A DNA stretch of 64,000 bases from Hyperoodon ampullatus (Eukaryota; Chordata; Mammalia; Artiodactyla; Ziphiidae): positions 3,896,501 to 3,960,500 of the forward strand of contig OX457065.1 in assembly GCA_949752795.1 (NCBI GenBank), written 5' to 3'. The position numbers and the translations under genes are program-made. Below the pieces are notes generated by a model that made no database searches, was not told the origin of the DNA, and was given only the letters and a program-made list of their open reading frames with translations. The first letter of the stretch is position 1; each line of letters starts with the position of its first letter. Below are positions 32,327 to 44,145 of this stretch, piece after piece.

Positions 32327-32353
32327 CACACACACACACACGCACACGCACAC
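32327..32353. repeat. (CA)n microsatellite
   Basis: ACAC alternation with two CG interruptions. Confidence 0.95.
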
Positions 32354-32595
32354 CAGCCGCCCGCGCTCCTCTGGCTTTTTGTTGGGAAACTCCATGTCCT
32401 CCTACTAGCATAACTTTGGCCCCATTTCCTGGGAACCAAGAGCTGGCTCAGCGAACTCGGGGAGCCGCCTCCCCTGCAATGTCTGGGTCTCCCTTTATAG
32501 GTTTCTCCCGAGTCCACCCTGGGGTAGAGGAGATTTCTGTTCGCTGCAGTAGGACGGGCAAAGAGGGTGTGGGTGATGAGCTGGGCGTGCGGTCG

Positions 32596-32613
32596 GTCTG
32601 TCTGTCTGTCTGT
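32596..32613. repeat. (TCTG)n microsatellite
   Basis: Four tandem TCTG units. Confidence 0.9.
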
Positions 32614-33239
32614 GGGAGGTGGGCTCACTTGCCTCCCTGCTTCCCCGCGTCGGAAGCAGGGCCCACCTGACTCCCCTTTGCAGCCCCGCTCGGGGCGCCA
32701 GCAGCTCCCACAAGCGTCCTCCTCTCTGAAAATAAAAACTGCCATCCAGTCCCCGGAAAGGCGGCCACGTGGCGGTTTGGGGTCCTCCTGCTGGCTGAAT
32801 TAAGATCCTGAGGAGATTCTTAGGACATAAGAGGACGCCAGAGGGACTTTGAGAGGCCACACCTCAACCTCATTTGACGGAAGGAAACTGAGACCCCAAG
32901 AGACCCCGGGAGGCCCCGAGAGAGTCTCTGGCAAGCCTGGGGCAGGGTCTGGGTCATTTGATGAATGAGGGTGTGCAGGGCAGAGCCTACCCGCCCCGAG
33001 GACCGAACCCTAGGTGTGCGGACCCCCCACCCGGAGTCAGAGGAAGGGGCTTCGAGGACATGGCGGGAAGAGGTCGGTCGCCTGGGGCCTCAGAAGGAGG
33101 CAAGGGAGCAGCTGAGATCAGGTCCCACTCTTCCCCCTGCCACTTGGGGGGGCGGCTGGGGGGGTAGGGTCCTCCCTGGGGTCCCCAGAGGAGGCCTGGC
33201 CGAGGCATTCGGATTCATGCAGACGGGCCTGCTCGCCCG

Positions 33240-33345
33240 CTTCAGTGTGGCAGTGGCAGATGCGCCCTCTACGAGCCTCAGTGTCTTCATCTGTACAACA
33301 GGAGTAATAACTGCCCCTGTCCCACTAATGATGATGGGGCCATCC
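33240..33345 (+). repeat. MIR SINE fragment
   Basis: 'gcctcagtgtcttcatctgt' and 'acaacaggagtaataactgc' are the sense MIR core. Confidence 0.7.
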
Positions 33346-33989
33346 CTGTTGAGGGGTCTCGCCGGCTGAGCACCCATGCCTCGCCTGGCCAGTCCTTGGG
33401 GCAGCCCTGGGTGGCGAGGACCGCACTTAGAGATGACGAATCAGAGGCCGTTTTCGAGCGACGTGTCCACCTTTGCACAGCAAGGACGCTGCCCGTTGCA
33501 GTTAGGACACAGGCTGTCAGTGTCTACGCACAAGCTCTTGAGCACTGTGCTACATCATCCACCTGCCTTTTGCCCACGGAAAAAAAGGGAGCATTGGGTG
33601 TGCACAGGCTAGCCGCGCACCGGCGCAAAGCAGCGCCAAGGAGCCGCAGTCAGTATCAGCACCGTGGATACGGTGACTCTCGCTTGCGGGGCGAGCCCTG
33701 TGGCTGCAGGTGTGTGATGTCCCCCCGGAAGACACTGGGTAAGAAAGTGAGGCCCGGACAGAGAAGGGTTGTCTCTTCTTTCTTCTAGGATGTCATCGTC
33801 AGTCCCTCTAGAGCCCAGTGCCGAGCCCTAATGAATGTCCCCACCCCGAGCTGGGGTGCGAGCTGCGCCCCCATACTTGTGTCATTGTCCCCTCTCGTGG
33901 GCATTGCCATCTTCCCCATCGTGGGTGACCTCCTGCAGAGTGGAGTGCCTGCCCCTTGGGGTGCCTTCTTGCCAAATGCACACACTTCT
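33346..33989. other. Unique DNA, no gene seen
   Basis: Includes 'agagatgacgaatcagaggc' near 33428, possibly a reverse MIR scrap. The plus-strand frame of 130 codons has no domain. Confidence 0.4.
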
Positions 33990-34660
33990 ATTTTTCAGCA
34001 AACTTGTTCAAAGTTAAGACATTCATACAGAAAAGGGCAGAAATGACACTGGGAGAGCTGTGTGAACTTTCACAACCTGAGCACACCTGTGTCTCTCCAG
34101 TCAGGAAGCAGAATATAATGGGTGTTGCAGAAGCCCAATGGGGGCAGCTCTCTTGACTTCTGCCGCTTGAGTCCGTGAGGCTGTGCTTGAACTTCCTACC
34201 AATGGGACGTGGGCCAGGTTCCCCTTTAGCCTCCTTCGCCCAGCAGCACATCTGTGAGATCCATCCAGGTTGGTGTAGAGCCGTCCCAGCCGCTGTCTGG
34301 AGTCCTCTGAGCAACCTGCTCATGGTCTCCTGCCACTGGGCGTGGGTGTTTCCAGTTTGGACCTGGTACAGACAGCTCTGTGCATTTTCGAAGCCCACGT
34401 TCAGTGATCACAGCACACGTCTCTGCTGGGTGAATAGCTAGGGGGCAGCCGCCGGTCCCATGTGCGTGGACACTCAGCTGTGGTAGATTCTGCCAGTGGC
34501 TTCCACAGTGCCCGCCCCATTTTGCACCCCCATTGGCGTGTGTGAGATTCCAGCCACTCCACATCCTCGCCAGCGTGGTGCCGACAGTCTTCCTCATTGT
34601 AGCCGCTGTGATGGCTGTGCCTGGGTTTGCGATTCTTGTAAATGACACTGCTGCACACTT
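33990..34660 (-). mobile_element. Old GC-shifted L1M fragment
   Basis: 'cacatctgtgagatccatcc', 'gctgggtgaatagctagggg' and 'attccagccactccacatcc' are reverse L1M 3' UTR words in order, with unusually high GC for L1. Minus frames of up to 140 codons here are L1 decay. Confidence 0.7.
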
Positions 34661-34724
34661 CTCATTTTATTTCTTACTTTCCCCCCATGCTGCCCCTGCG
34701 TCCCTCCCAAGAGCTGGAAGCAAC

Positions 34725-34870
34725 AGCTCCCATTTGCTAAACACTTTGTATACACACCAGGTGCTAGAGCTTAATTCTACCTCTATGATCTCATTTAATC
34801 CTCACAGCCACCCTGATGAGGGAAGTTCCATTTTACAGATAAGGAAACTGAGGCACAGCTCATCATTTTA
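34725..34870 (-). repeat. MIR SINE, reverse
   Basis: 'atgatctcatttaatcctca' and 'ttttacagataaggaaactg' are near consensus. Confidence 0.85.
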
Positions 34871-35109
34871 GTTGGCAGGAGGAGAGGTCCTCAAGGTAAA
34901 AACCTTCAGCGTGTCTTTGGGCATTCTGACCCGACCCCTCCTTTGCCTAAAATGCGTCTGAGGGACAGGGAGGGCCCTCTGTGCCTGCACTGAATGCCCT
35001 GATTCTGGGAAAATCCCAGTCCTTCCCAGGCCTTTTACAGTCTTCCCAGCTATAAAATGACTGTGTCCAGCTTGGGGCACAAACCAACATGTGTTTGCTG
35101 CATTAACTG

Positions 35110-35310
35110 ACATTCACCACCTTGTATGGAGCCCCTGCAGCGTGCCAGGTGGTCTTCACCTATTATCTCATTTAATCCTCACAAAAGTCCCTTCAAGCTC
35201 TACACGAAAATCTCCCAGTTGTAGCCAAGGACTCTGAGCTCCAGAGAGGGGGACACACGTGGGCAAAGTCACATATCAGGAGACAAAGCTGGGATCTGAA
35301 TTGACATGAC
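35110..35310 (-). repeat. MIR SINE, reverse
   Basis: 'ttatctcatttaatcctcac', 'ctctgagctccagagagggg' and 'aaagctgggatctgaattga' run to the tRNA-derived end. Confidence 0.8.
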
Positions 35311-35454
35311 TCACTGAGGTGCCTGATCCCCTCAGAGACCCTCTATTTGGGTTCTTGGCTCAGCTTTGCAGAAGCTACAGGACTGCTTTAGGTGTTGGAG
35401 TGCATTTTAAAATTGTTCAAGAAAGATTTTCCTTCTTTTTCCCCCCAGATTGAG

Positions 35455-36045
35455 AGGGAGCAAAATGTTAACCATAGAGTTACCATATGACCCAGCAATT
35501 CTACTTCTAAGCAGATACTCAAGAGAAATGAAAACGTATGTCCAGACAGACTTGTACATGACTGTTCATAGCAGCATTATTCATAATAGTAAAAAGTGGT
35601 TAAAAAACCAAATGTCCATCAACTGATGAATGGATAAACAGAATGCAGTTTATTCATGTAATGGAATATTATTCAGCCATAAAAAGGAGTGTGGTGCTGA
35701 CACAGGTCAGAGTGTGGATGAGTCTTGACCATCATGCTCAGTGAAAGAAGCCAGTCACAAAAGGCCACACATTGTATGACTCCATTTATATGGAATACGC
35801 AGAATAGGTAAGTCTGTAGAGACAGAAAGTAGACGAGTGATTGCCTAGGGCTGGGGGGAGGGAGGGAGCGATGGGGAATGACTGCAAATGAGTGTAAGGT
35901 TTCTGTGGTTGATGAAATGCTCTACAGTTAGATTGAAGTGGTGGCTGCACAGCTCTAATTTTGCTGAAAAACGCTGAACTGTGCATTTTAAGTGGATGAA
36001 TTTTATGGCACATGATTATATCTCAATAAAGCTGTTTTTTAAAAA
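35455..36045 (+). mobile_element. L1MB-type 3' end
   Basis: Sense L1 tail: 'taccatatgacccagcaatt', 'atggaatattattcagccat', 'cagaaagtagacgagtgatt' and the end 'atctcaataaagctg', with AATAAA and an A-rich terminus. No intact frame. Confidence 0.9.
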
Positions 36046-36284
36046 GCTAAAAGTAAGCGACGGAACGTGAAGTGTGCTGGACAGGACACCCTCTTCGCAC
36101 ACTCGGCACGGCCTCTTCAGTTGGGCACAGACCCCTTGCGGCCTGCACTGCCAGCTGTTCGGGGGCGTAACGAAGGGTCATCAGAATGAATTCGGGGTCC
36201 AGGCTTTACTCACCGTGGCCTCATTCGCAGGGAGCATTTTCGGCCGCCTTCCTCCTTGTTTGTCTTTGTAGGCCCCAAACTGTC

Positions 36285-36420
36285 TCTTCTGGTTCATTCA
36301 TTCTTTCATTTATTCATCAAGCATTTATTGAGCACCTACTGTGCACCAGGTTCTGTGCTGGTCGTGAGACAAATGATCAAGTCCCCAACCTCGAGAAGTG
36401 AACATGTTGTCAGGGAAACA
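36285..36420 (-). repeat. L2 LINE 3' end, reverse
   Basis: 'catttattgagcacctactg', 'tgcaccaggttctgtgctgg' and 'aagtccccaacctcgagaag' in reverse L2 order. Confidence 0.75.
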
Positions 36421-36559
36421 GACCCAGGAAGGGCAAAGTGCGATCTGATGTGACACATCTGGTTGTGCATTTGATGAGTATTTCTTGTGCACCTACTACG
36501 TCTGGGCTTGTGTTGGGGGCGGGGCAGTGGTGGTGAGAGAGAAGCAGCAGAGCCATGAC

Positions 36560-36745
36560 TGGTGCACAGACCACGGCCGCGCTGCCCAGGTTCAGGTCTC
36601 TGCTCTCCTGCTGACCAGCTGCACGACCCTCTCTGTAATGTGGGGATGAAAATAGAATCTACGTTCTAGGGCTTTTGTGAAAATTCAGTGACTCTGTCCA
36701 CTTGAGCTGCTTGGAGTTGGAACAGCCTGGTATGTGTAGGGTAGT
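36560..36745 (+). repeat. MIR SINE
   Basis: 'gcccaggttcaggtctctgc' and 'ctctgtaatgtggggatgaa' in sense order. Confidence 0.6.
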
Positions 36746-37104
36746 GATTGTCATTGCTGTTGCAGTTTCGCTAGATGTGAACCGTCTAAGAGAAGCAGTG
36801 CAGCTCTGGGTTCCAGCCTGAAGGAGGTGACAGCTCAGGTGGGCAACAGGCATAAGAGGAGGGGACAGCTTGGCCAGGGTGACTGTAGGGGCGGAATACA
36901 CAGAAGAGGTGGGGCGGGGAGGAGAGGGGAGGCGGGATCTGTGGACCCTGGGGCTCCCGGCTCTCTCTGCACTAGCTTTGTGTCTGCTTTGGCGGGGGTG
37001 GGGGGGTGGCCTCTCCCTGCAGGCCCCCAGGGAACTTCACAGCCTGGAAGTGGGGGGAGGCCTCCGGAGCCAGACCCAGGGACGGAGCCACTGCTCGCCG
37101 TCTA
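36746..37104. other. Unique GC-rich DNA, no gene seen
   Basis: G-rich run near 36992-37012 ('gggggtgggggggtgg'). Overlapping frames of 108 and 128 codons share the strand in different frames and extend into a MIR. Confidence 0.4.
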
Positions 37105-37300
37105 CAGGTATTGGCCTCACAGGTTTCCCTCACTCCATCTTCACCACCTCTAGGAGGTACACATGTGGTTATCCCCATTGTACAGAAGAGAAGACGGAGG
37201 CTCAGGGGAAGGAAGCACCTGGCCAGGGTCACTCAGCCAGTGAGGGGAGGTGCTGAGGTTCACACCCACATCTATGTCCCTGAACCCCACATCCTTAGCC
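37105..37300 (-). repeat. MIR SINE, reverse
   Basis: 'gttatccccattgtacagaa', 'gacggaggctcaggggaagg' and 'cagggtcactcagccagtga' in reverse order. Confidence 0.8.
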
Positions 37301-37394
37301 ACCAAAGCAGAGGCTGGAGCCTTGGGTGAAGGTCAAGGTTAATTAATCAGGTCTTGCGTTAGGAGGGGGTTAGACGTCCCGTGAGCCCCAGGAA

Positions 37395-37460
37395 GCCCGT
37401 CCCCCTCCCTTGGCCTCAGTTTCCTTCTCTGCAAATGGAAGCAGCAACTCCAAACTCACC
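37395..37460 (+). repeat. MIR SINE core scrap
   Basis: 'ggcctcagtttccttctctg' followed by 'caaatggaagcagcaac'. Confidence 0.6.
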
Positions 37461-37707
37461 TAGCTGGTGTCCCGAGGTACGTGCGAAAGTGCCAAGCACC
37501 ACCCAAGCAACCAGGACAGACACCCTCTGCCTACGTGACCTCAGGCAACACCTCCTGCTCTCTGCGCCTCATGTCACTGATGGGAAAATGTGATTTCTAC
37601 GTCACTCTCATCTGGAGCTTCCTGACAGTGTTCGCCTGGGTTTGAACTGGGGGGGCTGATAAGATTGTTTCAGGGTTACTGTTTGCAGGTGAAGCATGCA
37701 GGTTGAG

Positions 37708-38243
37708 TGGGCGTACAGTTGCCAGATTTAGGAAATAAAAATAAAAGATACTAACCTATCTGATGAACTTAGGGGCAGGACAGGAATAAAGATGCAGACA
37801 TAGAGAATGGACTTGAGGACAGGGGGGAGGAGGAAGCGTAAGCTGGGATGAAGTGAGAGAGTGGCGTTGAAATATACACTACAAAATGTAAAATAGATGG
37901 CTAGTGGGAAGCAGCTGCATAGCACAGGGAGATCAGCTCGGTGCTTTGTGACCACCTAGAGGGGTGGTAGGGTGGGAGGGAGACGCAAGAGGGAGGGGAT
38001 GTTGGGGTATATGTACACATACAGCTGATTCACTTTGTTATACAGTAGAAACTAACACAACATTGTAAAGCAATTATATTCCAATAAAAATGTTAAAAAA
38101 ATACTAACCTAAATTGGAATTTCAGGTAAACAACAAATACTTTCTTAGTATAAATATGTCCCATGCACCATTTGGGACACCCTAATACCAAAAAAATTTG
38201 CTTGTTTATCTGAAATTCCAAGTTAACTGGGCGTCCTGTGTTT
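37708..38243. mobile_element. Palindromic DNA-transposon-like repeat (MER53-like)
   Basis: Left end 'gttgccagatttaggaaata'; right end 'ttaactgggcgtcctgtg'. The uninterrupted part at 38113-38222 is a long imperfect palindrome: 'ttggaatttcaggtaaac' is answered by 'gtttatctgaaattccaa', with 'tgtccca' facing 'tgggaca' at the centre. This is the layout of a non-autonomous mammalian MITE that I recall as MER53. An L1 piece interrupts it at 37758. Confidence 0.7.
37758..38100 (+). mobile_element. Short L1 insertion with TSD
   Basis: Sense L1 3' UTR of 343 bp: 'tagcacagggagatcagctc', 'gtacacatacagctgattca', 'ttatattccaataaaaatgt', then an A tail. TSD 'atactaacct' is exact at 37748-37757 and 38101-38110. 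5'-truncated and non-coding. Confidence 0.95.
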
Positions 38244-39669
38244 GACCTACAACCTTAGCAGGAGTAGGTTAACCGTCTGCCTGCAATATGCTGGTCTTGG
38301 TCTCTCGCCGGAAGAGCGTTGCCCTGGGAAGCCAGAGGCGGGTGGGAAGGTCAGAAGGAAGACATATCTCCCCCCTCACCCCACCCCGCAAGCGTCCTCC
38401 CTGCTGTGTTCTTGTTTTGCAAGTCACCCCTGCCTTTGGCTGAGCGGTGGCTGCATCAGCACCAGCCGGAGAGATGTGGTGTAAGACGAGCCTTTATCTG
38501 ATGGGCAAGCTCAGAACGACTGTTTGGGTGTTTGGGGCAGGCTCCCGACCCCAAATTATCTGTGTCACCACCACCCCCTCCCCCGCTTGCTACTCCCCAA
38601 CCATGACTGGAACCCAAAGAGCACCTGGGTTTGAGGCCGCCCTGCCTCCCAGGAAAGGCTGTGCCCCACGATCTGGTTTGCAGCTTGGCTGGGCTCCCAG
38701 AGCACGCCATGGGAAAGAGGCCCTTCTCTCCCCGGCCCCGTTTTCCCCACTTGTGAAATAGGATTGAATTCCTCTGACCACTCCTGCCTGGGGAGAGGAT
38801 TTTCTAAGCCCCCAGCACAGGCCTGGTGTGCAGCACTCTGCTCCCTGACCATCTCCCTCTGTCCAGCCACTGCGCCCGCCCTGAGCTCCTCGAATGTGTC
38901 CTGCCCCAGGGCTGGCTGCATAATTTGGGAGAGTCCTGTTCAAAGGCGGGAATAAAGTATCACTAAAGGGACTAAGATATAAACTTTTCCATATTCTTCC
39001 GCAGTCTCTCCCTCTGTCTCTGTCTCTCTCTTCACGCATCTCTCTCTCGACCCTACATGGTATTTTTTATTTGCTACTCAATCTTGCTTTCTCTTGGGCA
39101 CAGAGAGACTCCTGGGGGACCCACACCCACACCTGGGGCCTCACTCTGCAACTCAGTGCTCATGCGCCCGCCAAGTCCCAGGTTCCCCTCCCGCGGGCTG
39201 CCTGACTGGCGCACCACGCCAAGAGTGGTTGACCAAACATCTCCCCTTCCCCGGCTGCCACCTCAACCCTCAGGGTCTTGTGCACTCCCTGCTGGGCAGT
39301 GTTCTCTACACTAGGTACCCTGACCCCCTGCTGGAGTGAGTCCCCCGGGTGCTTTCTGGTGCTGCCCGCTTGGGGCCAGAACACTGCTGCTTTGCCCTTC
39401 TCTGGGACACTGTGGGCTTGTGACCCTGACCCTCTCTGTGCCCGTGCCCAGGCCCTGGGGAAAAGGCATCAGCGGTCACTGCACGGGGCCTGGGGTGCAG
39501 GGTATGGGTCGTGGGCAGGACCTTTAATGGCTTGGGAGGTGGCAGGAGGCTGCAGGTCCCCAATGCAAGCTCCACATTGGACTTCAGCAACACAAATTCA
39601 AAGACAAAATCGCTAGGAATTTCAAAGCAGCAACTGGGAGCTTTAAACCCCAAGCACGGAGCTCTTCTG
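38244..39669. other. Unique DNA, no gene seen
   Basis: Contains a CT-rich run at about 39003-39047. Frames of 104-149 codons occur on both strands over the same bases, without domain or splice support. Confidence 0.45.
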
Positions 39670-39945
39670 AGCGACTGCCCTGGTCGCACAACCATGAGGG
39701 CAGCCATGTCCTGCTCCCTCCCGCCTCACGGCCTTTGCAAGGGCTGTTCCCTCTGCCTGCAGCGCTCTTCCCTCCCCTCCTTCCCCAGTGCACACCCACC
39801 CCTGCCTCACTTCCCTGGGAGGCCCGCGTCAGTCCCGCCCCCTGGACTGGAGGCTCCTGAGAGCAGGAACCAGGTTTCTGCTATTCAGCCGCAGAGCACC
39901 CAGAGCACCCACAGCCTGTCGCCCAGAAGGCGCTGGCTCAGTGGG
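39670..39945 (+). repeat. L2 LINE 3' end
   Basis: 'cacggcctttgcaagggctg', 'ttccctctgcctgcagcgct' and 'ggaggctcctgagagcagga' are sense L2. Confidence 0.75.
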
Positions 39946-40989
39946 GGATGGGGGGGCGGGGGAGGGATGAGTTACTGACTGAGTGAGTGGCCCAGGGCAG
40001 CAGGAGGAGGGTGTGTCCCAGGCAGCGGACGCAGCAGGGCAAGGCCTGCAAGGTGATGAGCCTGTGTGTCTGGCAGGGTGTTGCACCCTGGGTCCCTGGG
40101 CACGTGAAGGGCCTGTGGGAGAAGAGGCCAGCCGAGTTGGACTCTCAGGGGCCTTGAATGCCGGGCTGAGGACTCAGGCTGTGTCCCGGAGAGAGCAGGT
40201 TCCCCACAGGGATCCTAGCCGTGGTGTGCTGCGGTGGCAGCTGTGCTGAGGGCAGGCTGGAGGCGGAGAGCCTGGGGGAGGCTGGTACGATCGACCAGAC
40301 CCAGGGCAGTGAGCAGGGAGGAGAGAGCCGTTTAGCGCCGCCCCCAGTGCTGGTTCCCACACGGCCTAATCCATTTCTCTGGCACAGGTTAGATGAGGTG
40401 TTTCAGGGTCAAGTGGCTGCCGAGCCCCACACTCCGGGATTATCACGCGCTCGTGTACTGCTCGGGCCCTGAGGTGGGTAGGCACACACACCGGACTGCA
40501 GCCACCTCTGAATCCCTCACCTGACCCAGGGTCCAGAGTCAGCTCTGAGTTTGAAAGCCACTCCACTCATGGAGTGAGAGCATCGGAGACCCTGAGGCCA
40601 CAAAAAAGGGAGCCTGGAGAGAGGTGGGCGGGTGTCCCCCCAGGAGGGCAAGTGATGGTTCCAGGAGTTTTGAGGTTCAGAGGCCTGTCTCGGGTGTAAG
40701 GGCTGCCCTCTGAAACCAGAGACATCCTTGACAGGCAGACGCGCTGGGGGAGAGGAGGGGCCGCAGAATGGGTGTGATTATCACGTGAGGGCAGAGGCGA
40801 TGGATCAGAGATCTCTGAGTTTATCCTCAGGTCCTCAAGGAATAGATCCTGACAAAGGGAGAAATAGCGGGCGGGAGTGGACACCATGGGCTAGAGCATC
40901 CTGGTGTCCACCAAGGGGCACAGCTGACCGCACTGTCCTCCCCGCCCAGCTTGTGCCCAGGAGGAACCGGGGAACACCTTGCCCAGCGC
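39946..40989. other. Unique GC-rich DNA, no gene seen
   Basis: No repeat named with confidence; 40105-40210 may hold a faint reverse L2 trace. Frames up to about 106 codons on both strands. Confidence 0.4.
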
Positions 40990-41125
40990 TGGGGAGAGCG
41001 AGGTGGTCAGTGCCACAAGTGCGTAGAATAGCTTATTAGTAAGAGTTAGTTTAATAAGCACACACCTGTGATGGGGACGCAGGAGAGTGACCATCAGATA
41101 TGGCTTCTGCCCTCAGGGGGCTTAT
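40990..41125 (-). repeat. L2 LINE fragment, reverse
   Basis: 'atggcttctgccctcagggg' followed by 'gcttatgctcctaatgccag' is the reverse L2 segment 'ccctgccctcatggagctta'. Confidence 0.6.
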
Positions 41126-41649
41126 GCTCCTAATGCCAGGGAGTTACTCTCCAGGCCAAAGAGGTCACTGTCTTGAGAGAGAAGTCCACGCTAGGGGAGT
41201 AAGAGGAGGGAGGCCCGGAGCCAGGGATGTCCAGGGCCGACCCTGGGCTCTGCTGTGAGCAAGGGGAGACCTCCTGGCCTCCGTGTCCCCCAGCTTTACT
41301 AGAGCAGGGGTTCAGCCTGGAGGAGCACTGGGGCCCCAGGGGCTTCTTAACACCCTGGTCATGGCCCCACCCCCAGGGCACTGACTCCGAGGGGTAGGCG
41401 GGCCCAGGAAGGAGCATTTTCCGCAAGTTCCAGATGCTGCAGGTGGTGGTCCCAGGACCCCACTTTGAGAGCAATAGACTGGAGTAATGATTTTCAAGCC
41501 TTGTTTTAACCCCATAACCTGTCTTCCTGACCTCCTATGGGGGCGCGATGGGGAGCGCTGAGAGCATCACCCCTTAGCTGACATGTTAACTGCCGCTGTG
41601 TGTTCTTCCTTCTCCGTCCCAAGAACATGGGCTGAAGCAGCCCCAGGTC
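41126..41649. other. Unique DNA, no gene seen
   Basis: 41300-41480 has 'aggggttcagcctggaggag' and 'gtggtggtcccaggacccca', perhaps a MER5-like relic. Not firm. Confidence 0.35.
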
Positions 41650-41760
41650 AGGCACGGGAACATCAACAGGGTGCAGATGTGCAGACCCACAAGGTGCCCT
41701 CTCTGGGCCTCCATTTCCCTATCTGTGAAATGGGTTGTTACCGTGAGTGAGCAAGAAGGA
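41650..41760 (+). repeat. MIR SINE core
   Basis: 'gggcctccatttccctatct' and 'gtgaaatgggttgttaccgt'. Confidence 0.7.
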
Positions 41761-42829
41761 AGTGGCTGCCTTGGGGGTGCAAGCAGCATGTCTGTTGTCA
41801 GGACCACTCCCTACATCCTTGGGCAACTGCGTTAGCTTCTGGCGCTTATAGCTAAGAATCCAGCAGGACTGGGCCCTCCAGTGCCCCAAACCACAGGCAT
41901 GTGCTACCCCCAGTGGGGAGGAGCAGACCAGGGCTATCTCGGCCCCCAGGATCCCTGCCCTCTGGCTTTGGGACAGGCCAGAGAATATTTCCAATTACAG
42001 AGCCTCCCAGAGCAGTGGCTGCCGGGGCTTTGCTTATTTCTCTGCCCACCCTTACAAAGCCCCTCAGGCAGGGGCTGTACGGGGCGGGGCTGGTTGGGGG
42101 GGGTGTTCGGTGTTCTGTTACTGAATTCTTCCCGAAGAAAGAACCCACTGTTTCCGGCAATGGCTGGAGGCTGCTAGCACAGGAGGGTCAACCCCTTTCC
42201 CCTCCTGCTGACTGGTTGCTGAGGGGAGAGAGTTCCGGGGCCTTAGTTTTCTTTTCCCAAGGTCTCCTTCCTCCAGGAAGCAGCTACCAAGAAGTCACAA
42301 TGGCTCCCGATGCCCACATTCCTGTGCTTGGCATTTGAGGCCCCTGGAATCCCATTCCCCCTCTTTCCTCTTTCTCATCCCTGCTCCTCAAGCCCAGCAG
42401 GGCTTCCACGAGCCAAAGCAGCCATGTCCGCCACTCACACGCTTTCCTTCCCACCTCCTATAGCCTCTGCTGGGACTGTGAATGTCCGGGAGGGAAGTGT
42501 TTGGGACAAACAGGGCAAGACGGTCTTCCTATTGCACTCCGTCCACACCACATCCAGGCCTCCGGCACTCCCAGATGGAGGGGGATAACAGACGCAGAAT
42601 GGAATAGAAATTCAGAGTCCAGCCAATCTAAGGGGACCTTGGTCTAGGTCCTTGATTCACAGTCACATGACCTCCTCCTGGGCACAGGCTGTGTCCTCTG
42701 CTGCCCATTGCCTTGCTTCATGGAATCTGGGGCCTATTTTATGGAGGAAAGGTCAAGTCTTTGGGAAGCCTGAGGGACAGAGACTTGGCAAGGAGAGGTG
42801 GCTAGGGGTGCAGGCAGAGCATGGATGTG
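41761..42829. other. Unique DNA, no gene seen
   Basis: Frames of 98-145 codons cross on both strands between 41850 and 42340; no recognisable domain. Confidence 0.4.
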
Positions 42830-42940
42830 CAGTCTTCTCCCCCCACTGCCGGGTGGCCTTGGACAATCCACACCCCTCTCTGAGTCCAGTGTCCTCAACT
42901 GTAAAACCAGGCTTACAATGCTATCCTTTTAGGGGCATCA
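42830..42940 (+). repeat. MIR SINE core
   Basis: 'ccttggacaatccacacccc' and 'gtcctcaactgtaaaaccag'. Confidence 0.6.
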
Positions 42941-43134
42941 ATAAATGGCAGATAGTTTTATCACGAGGTTTAACCATTAGCCCACGGCAGATGGAGGGTC
43001 CAGGGTCCTGCAGCCCAGTGACCTGTGCTCCCCACATGCTCAGGATGTGAGACTCTGGGCCCGACAGATAGGAGAGGTCCCCTCCCAGGCGCAGAGACCA
43101 CCCAGGGAGTGAAGGTACAGCAGTGCTGGGCTGA

Positions 43135-43345
43135 CCTCTCACCTTCTGGAGCCATCAGGAAAGGCCCTTCTGAGGAGGTGATCTTTGGACTGAGACAGAA
43201 AGACGGGGAGGGACCAAGATCTGGGAAGAGCATTCCACGCAGAGGGAACAGCCAGTGTAAGGGCCCTGAAGTGGGAACCAGTGGGATATTTCCCTAGGCC
43301 AATGGGGCAATAGTAGGAGAGGAGGTCAGGGAGCCCCGCACGTGC
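43135..43345 (-). repeat. L2 LINE fragment, reverse
   Basis: 'aggaaaggcccttctgagga', 'agagcattccacgcagaggg' and 'aacagccagtgtaagggccc' are classic reverse L2. Confidence 0.85.
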
Positions 43346-43855
43346 GGGCAGGTCATGCAGATGTGTGAGTGAAGCAGATGTAGGTCTAGAGAGGTCACAT
43401 GAGCCACCCAGGCTCACACAGCAAACTCTGGAATGCAAGGCTGTGCTGGGAGCCATGCAAGGCTGGGCTGGGTCCTCAGAGCCGCCCTCGGGGTCCCTGC
43501 AGACTGGGCCCAGTGGAGGATGCTGTTGTTCTGATGCCCATGGCCAGAGGATGTCAGGGCCCAAGGCGTGATCCCCCAATGCCCTGCTCACCTAAGGCAG
43601 GGAACCCGGATCTGACCCCGGCAAGATGCAGCCTTGGGATGGTGGCCAGAGCAGGGAGCAGAGCCCAGATGCCAGGGATTGGCAGGACAGAAGCATCAGC
43701 AGGGCCAGCTGCACTTTTGGTCCTGGGGACTGGGTTCCAGGTATTTCCGTGTAACACGTGGCGTGTCAGCAAGATGTGCTGCTGGGACAGAGCAAGGTCT
43801 GCTGTGCCTGGGAGAAGGCATGTGGCCTTACACCCACCACCTACTCACTTACCAC
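43346..43855. other. Unique GC-rich DNA, no gene seen
   Basis: The 185-codon plus frame at 43399-43956 runs on into the TTCA microsatellite, which argues against coding. Confidence 0.45.
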
Positions 43856-43911
43856 TCATTCATTCATTCTTATTCATTCATTCACATATTCACTCACTTA
43901 TTCATTCATTA
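43856..43911. repeat. (ATTC)n microsatellite
   Basis: Imperfect CATT units with CACT and CATA variants. Confidence 0.95.
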
Positions 43912-43964
43912 AAAAAGTTTAATGGAGAGCGGTCCGGAGTCAGATCCTATTTATAGCCACAGAG

Positions 43965-44145
43965 CCTCAGATCCCATCAAGGCACTTACCAAAAAAAAAA
44001 AAAAAATTCCCAAGAGAGACTTGGCCCCAGGAAAGGGTCCCCGGAGGTGATAATGACGTTTGAACTAAGGCTGCAGAAGGTTTTTTGGAGAAAAGGAAAA
44101 AGCATTCTGGACATTGGGTACTGACTGCAAAGGCACAGAACTGTG
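43965..44145 (-). repeat. L2 LINE fragment, reverse
   Basis: 'ccggaggtgataatgacgtt', 'gaaaaagcattctggacatt' and 'actgcaaaggcacag' read as reverse L2. An A-run of about 15 bases at 43990 interrupts it. Confidence 0.65.

Larger units (their letters stand above)
32216..33239. other. Unique GC-rich DNA with two short tandem repeats
   Basis: Holds (CA)n at 32327-32353, (TCTG)n at about 32596-32613 and G-runs near 33147-33170. The 177-codon minus frame at 32212-32745 translates these repeats and opposes a 133-codon plus frame, so it is not called. Confidence 0.45.

Noticed and set aside
40105..40330. Reverse L2 fragment
   Set aside because: Words such as 'ccttgaatgccgggctgagg' are suggestive, but the order is not convincing.
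41300..41480. MER5-type DNA transposon
   Set aside because: Only a few words are similar; not enough for a call.
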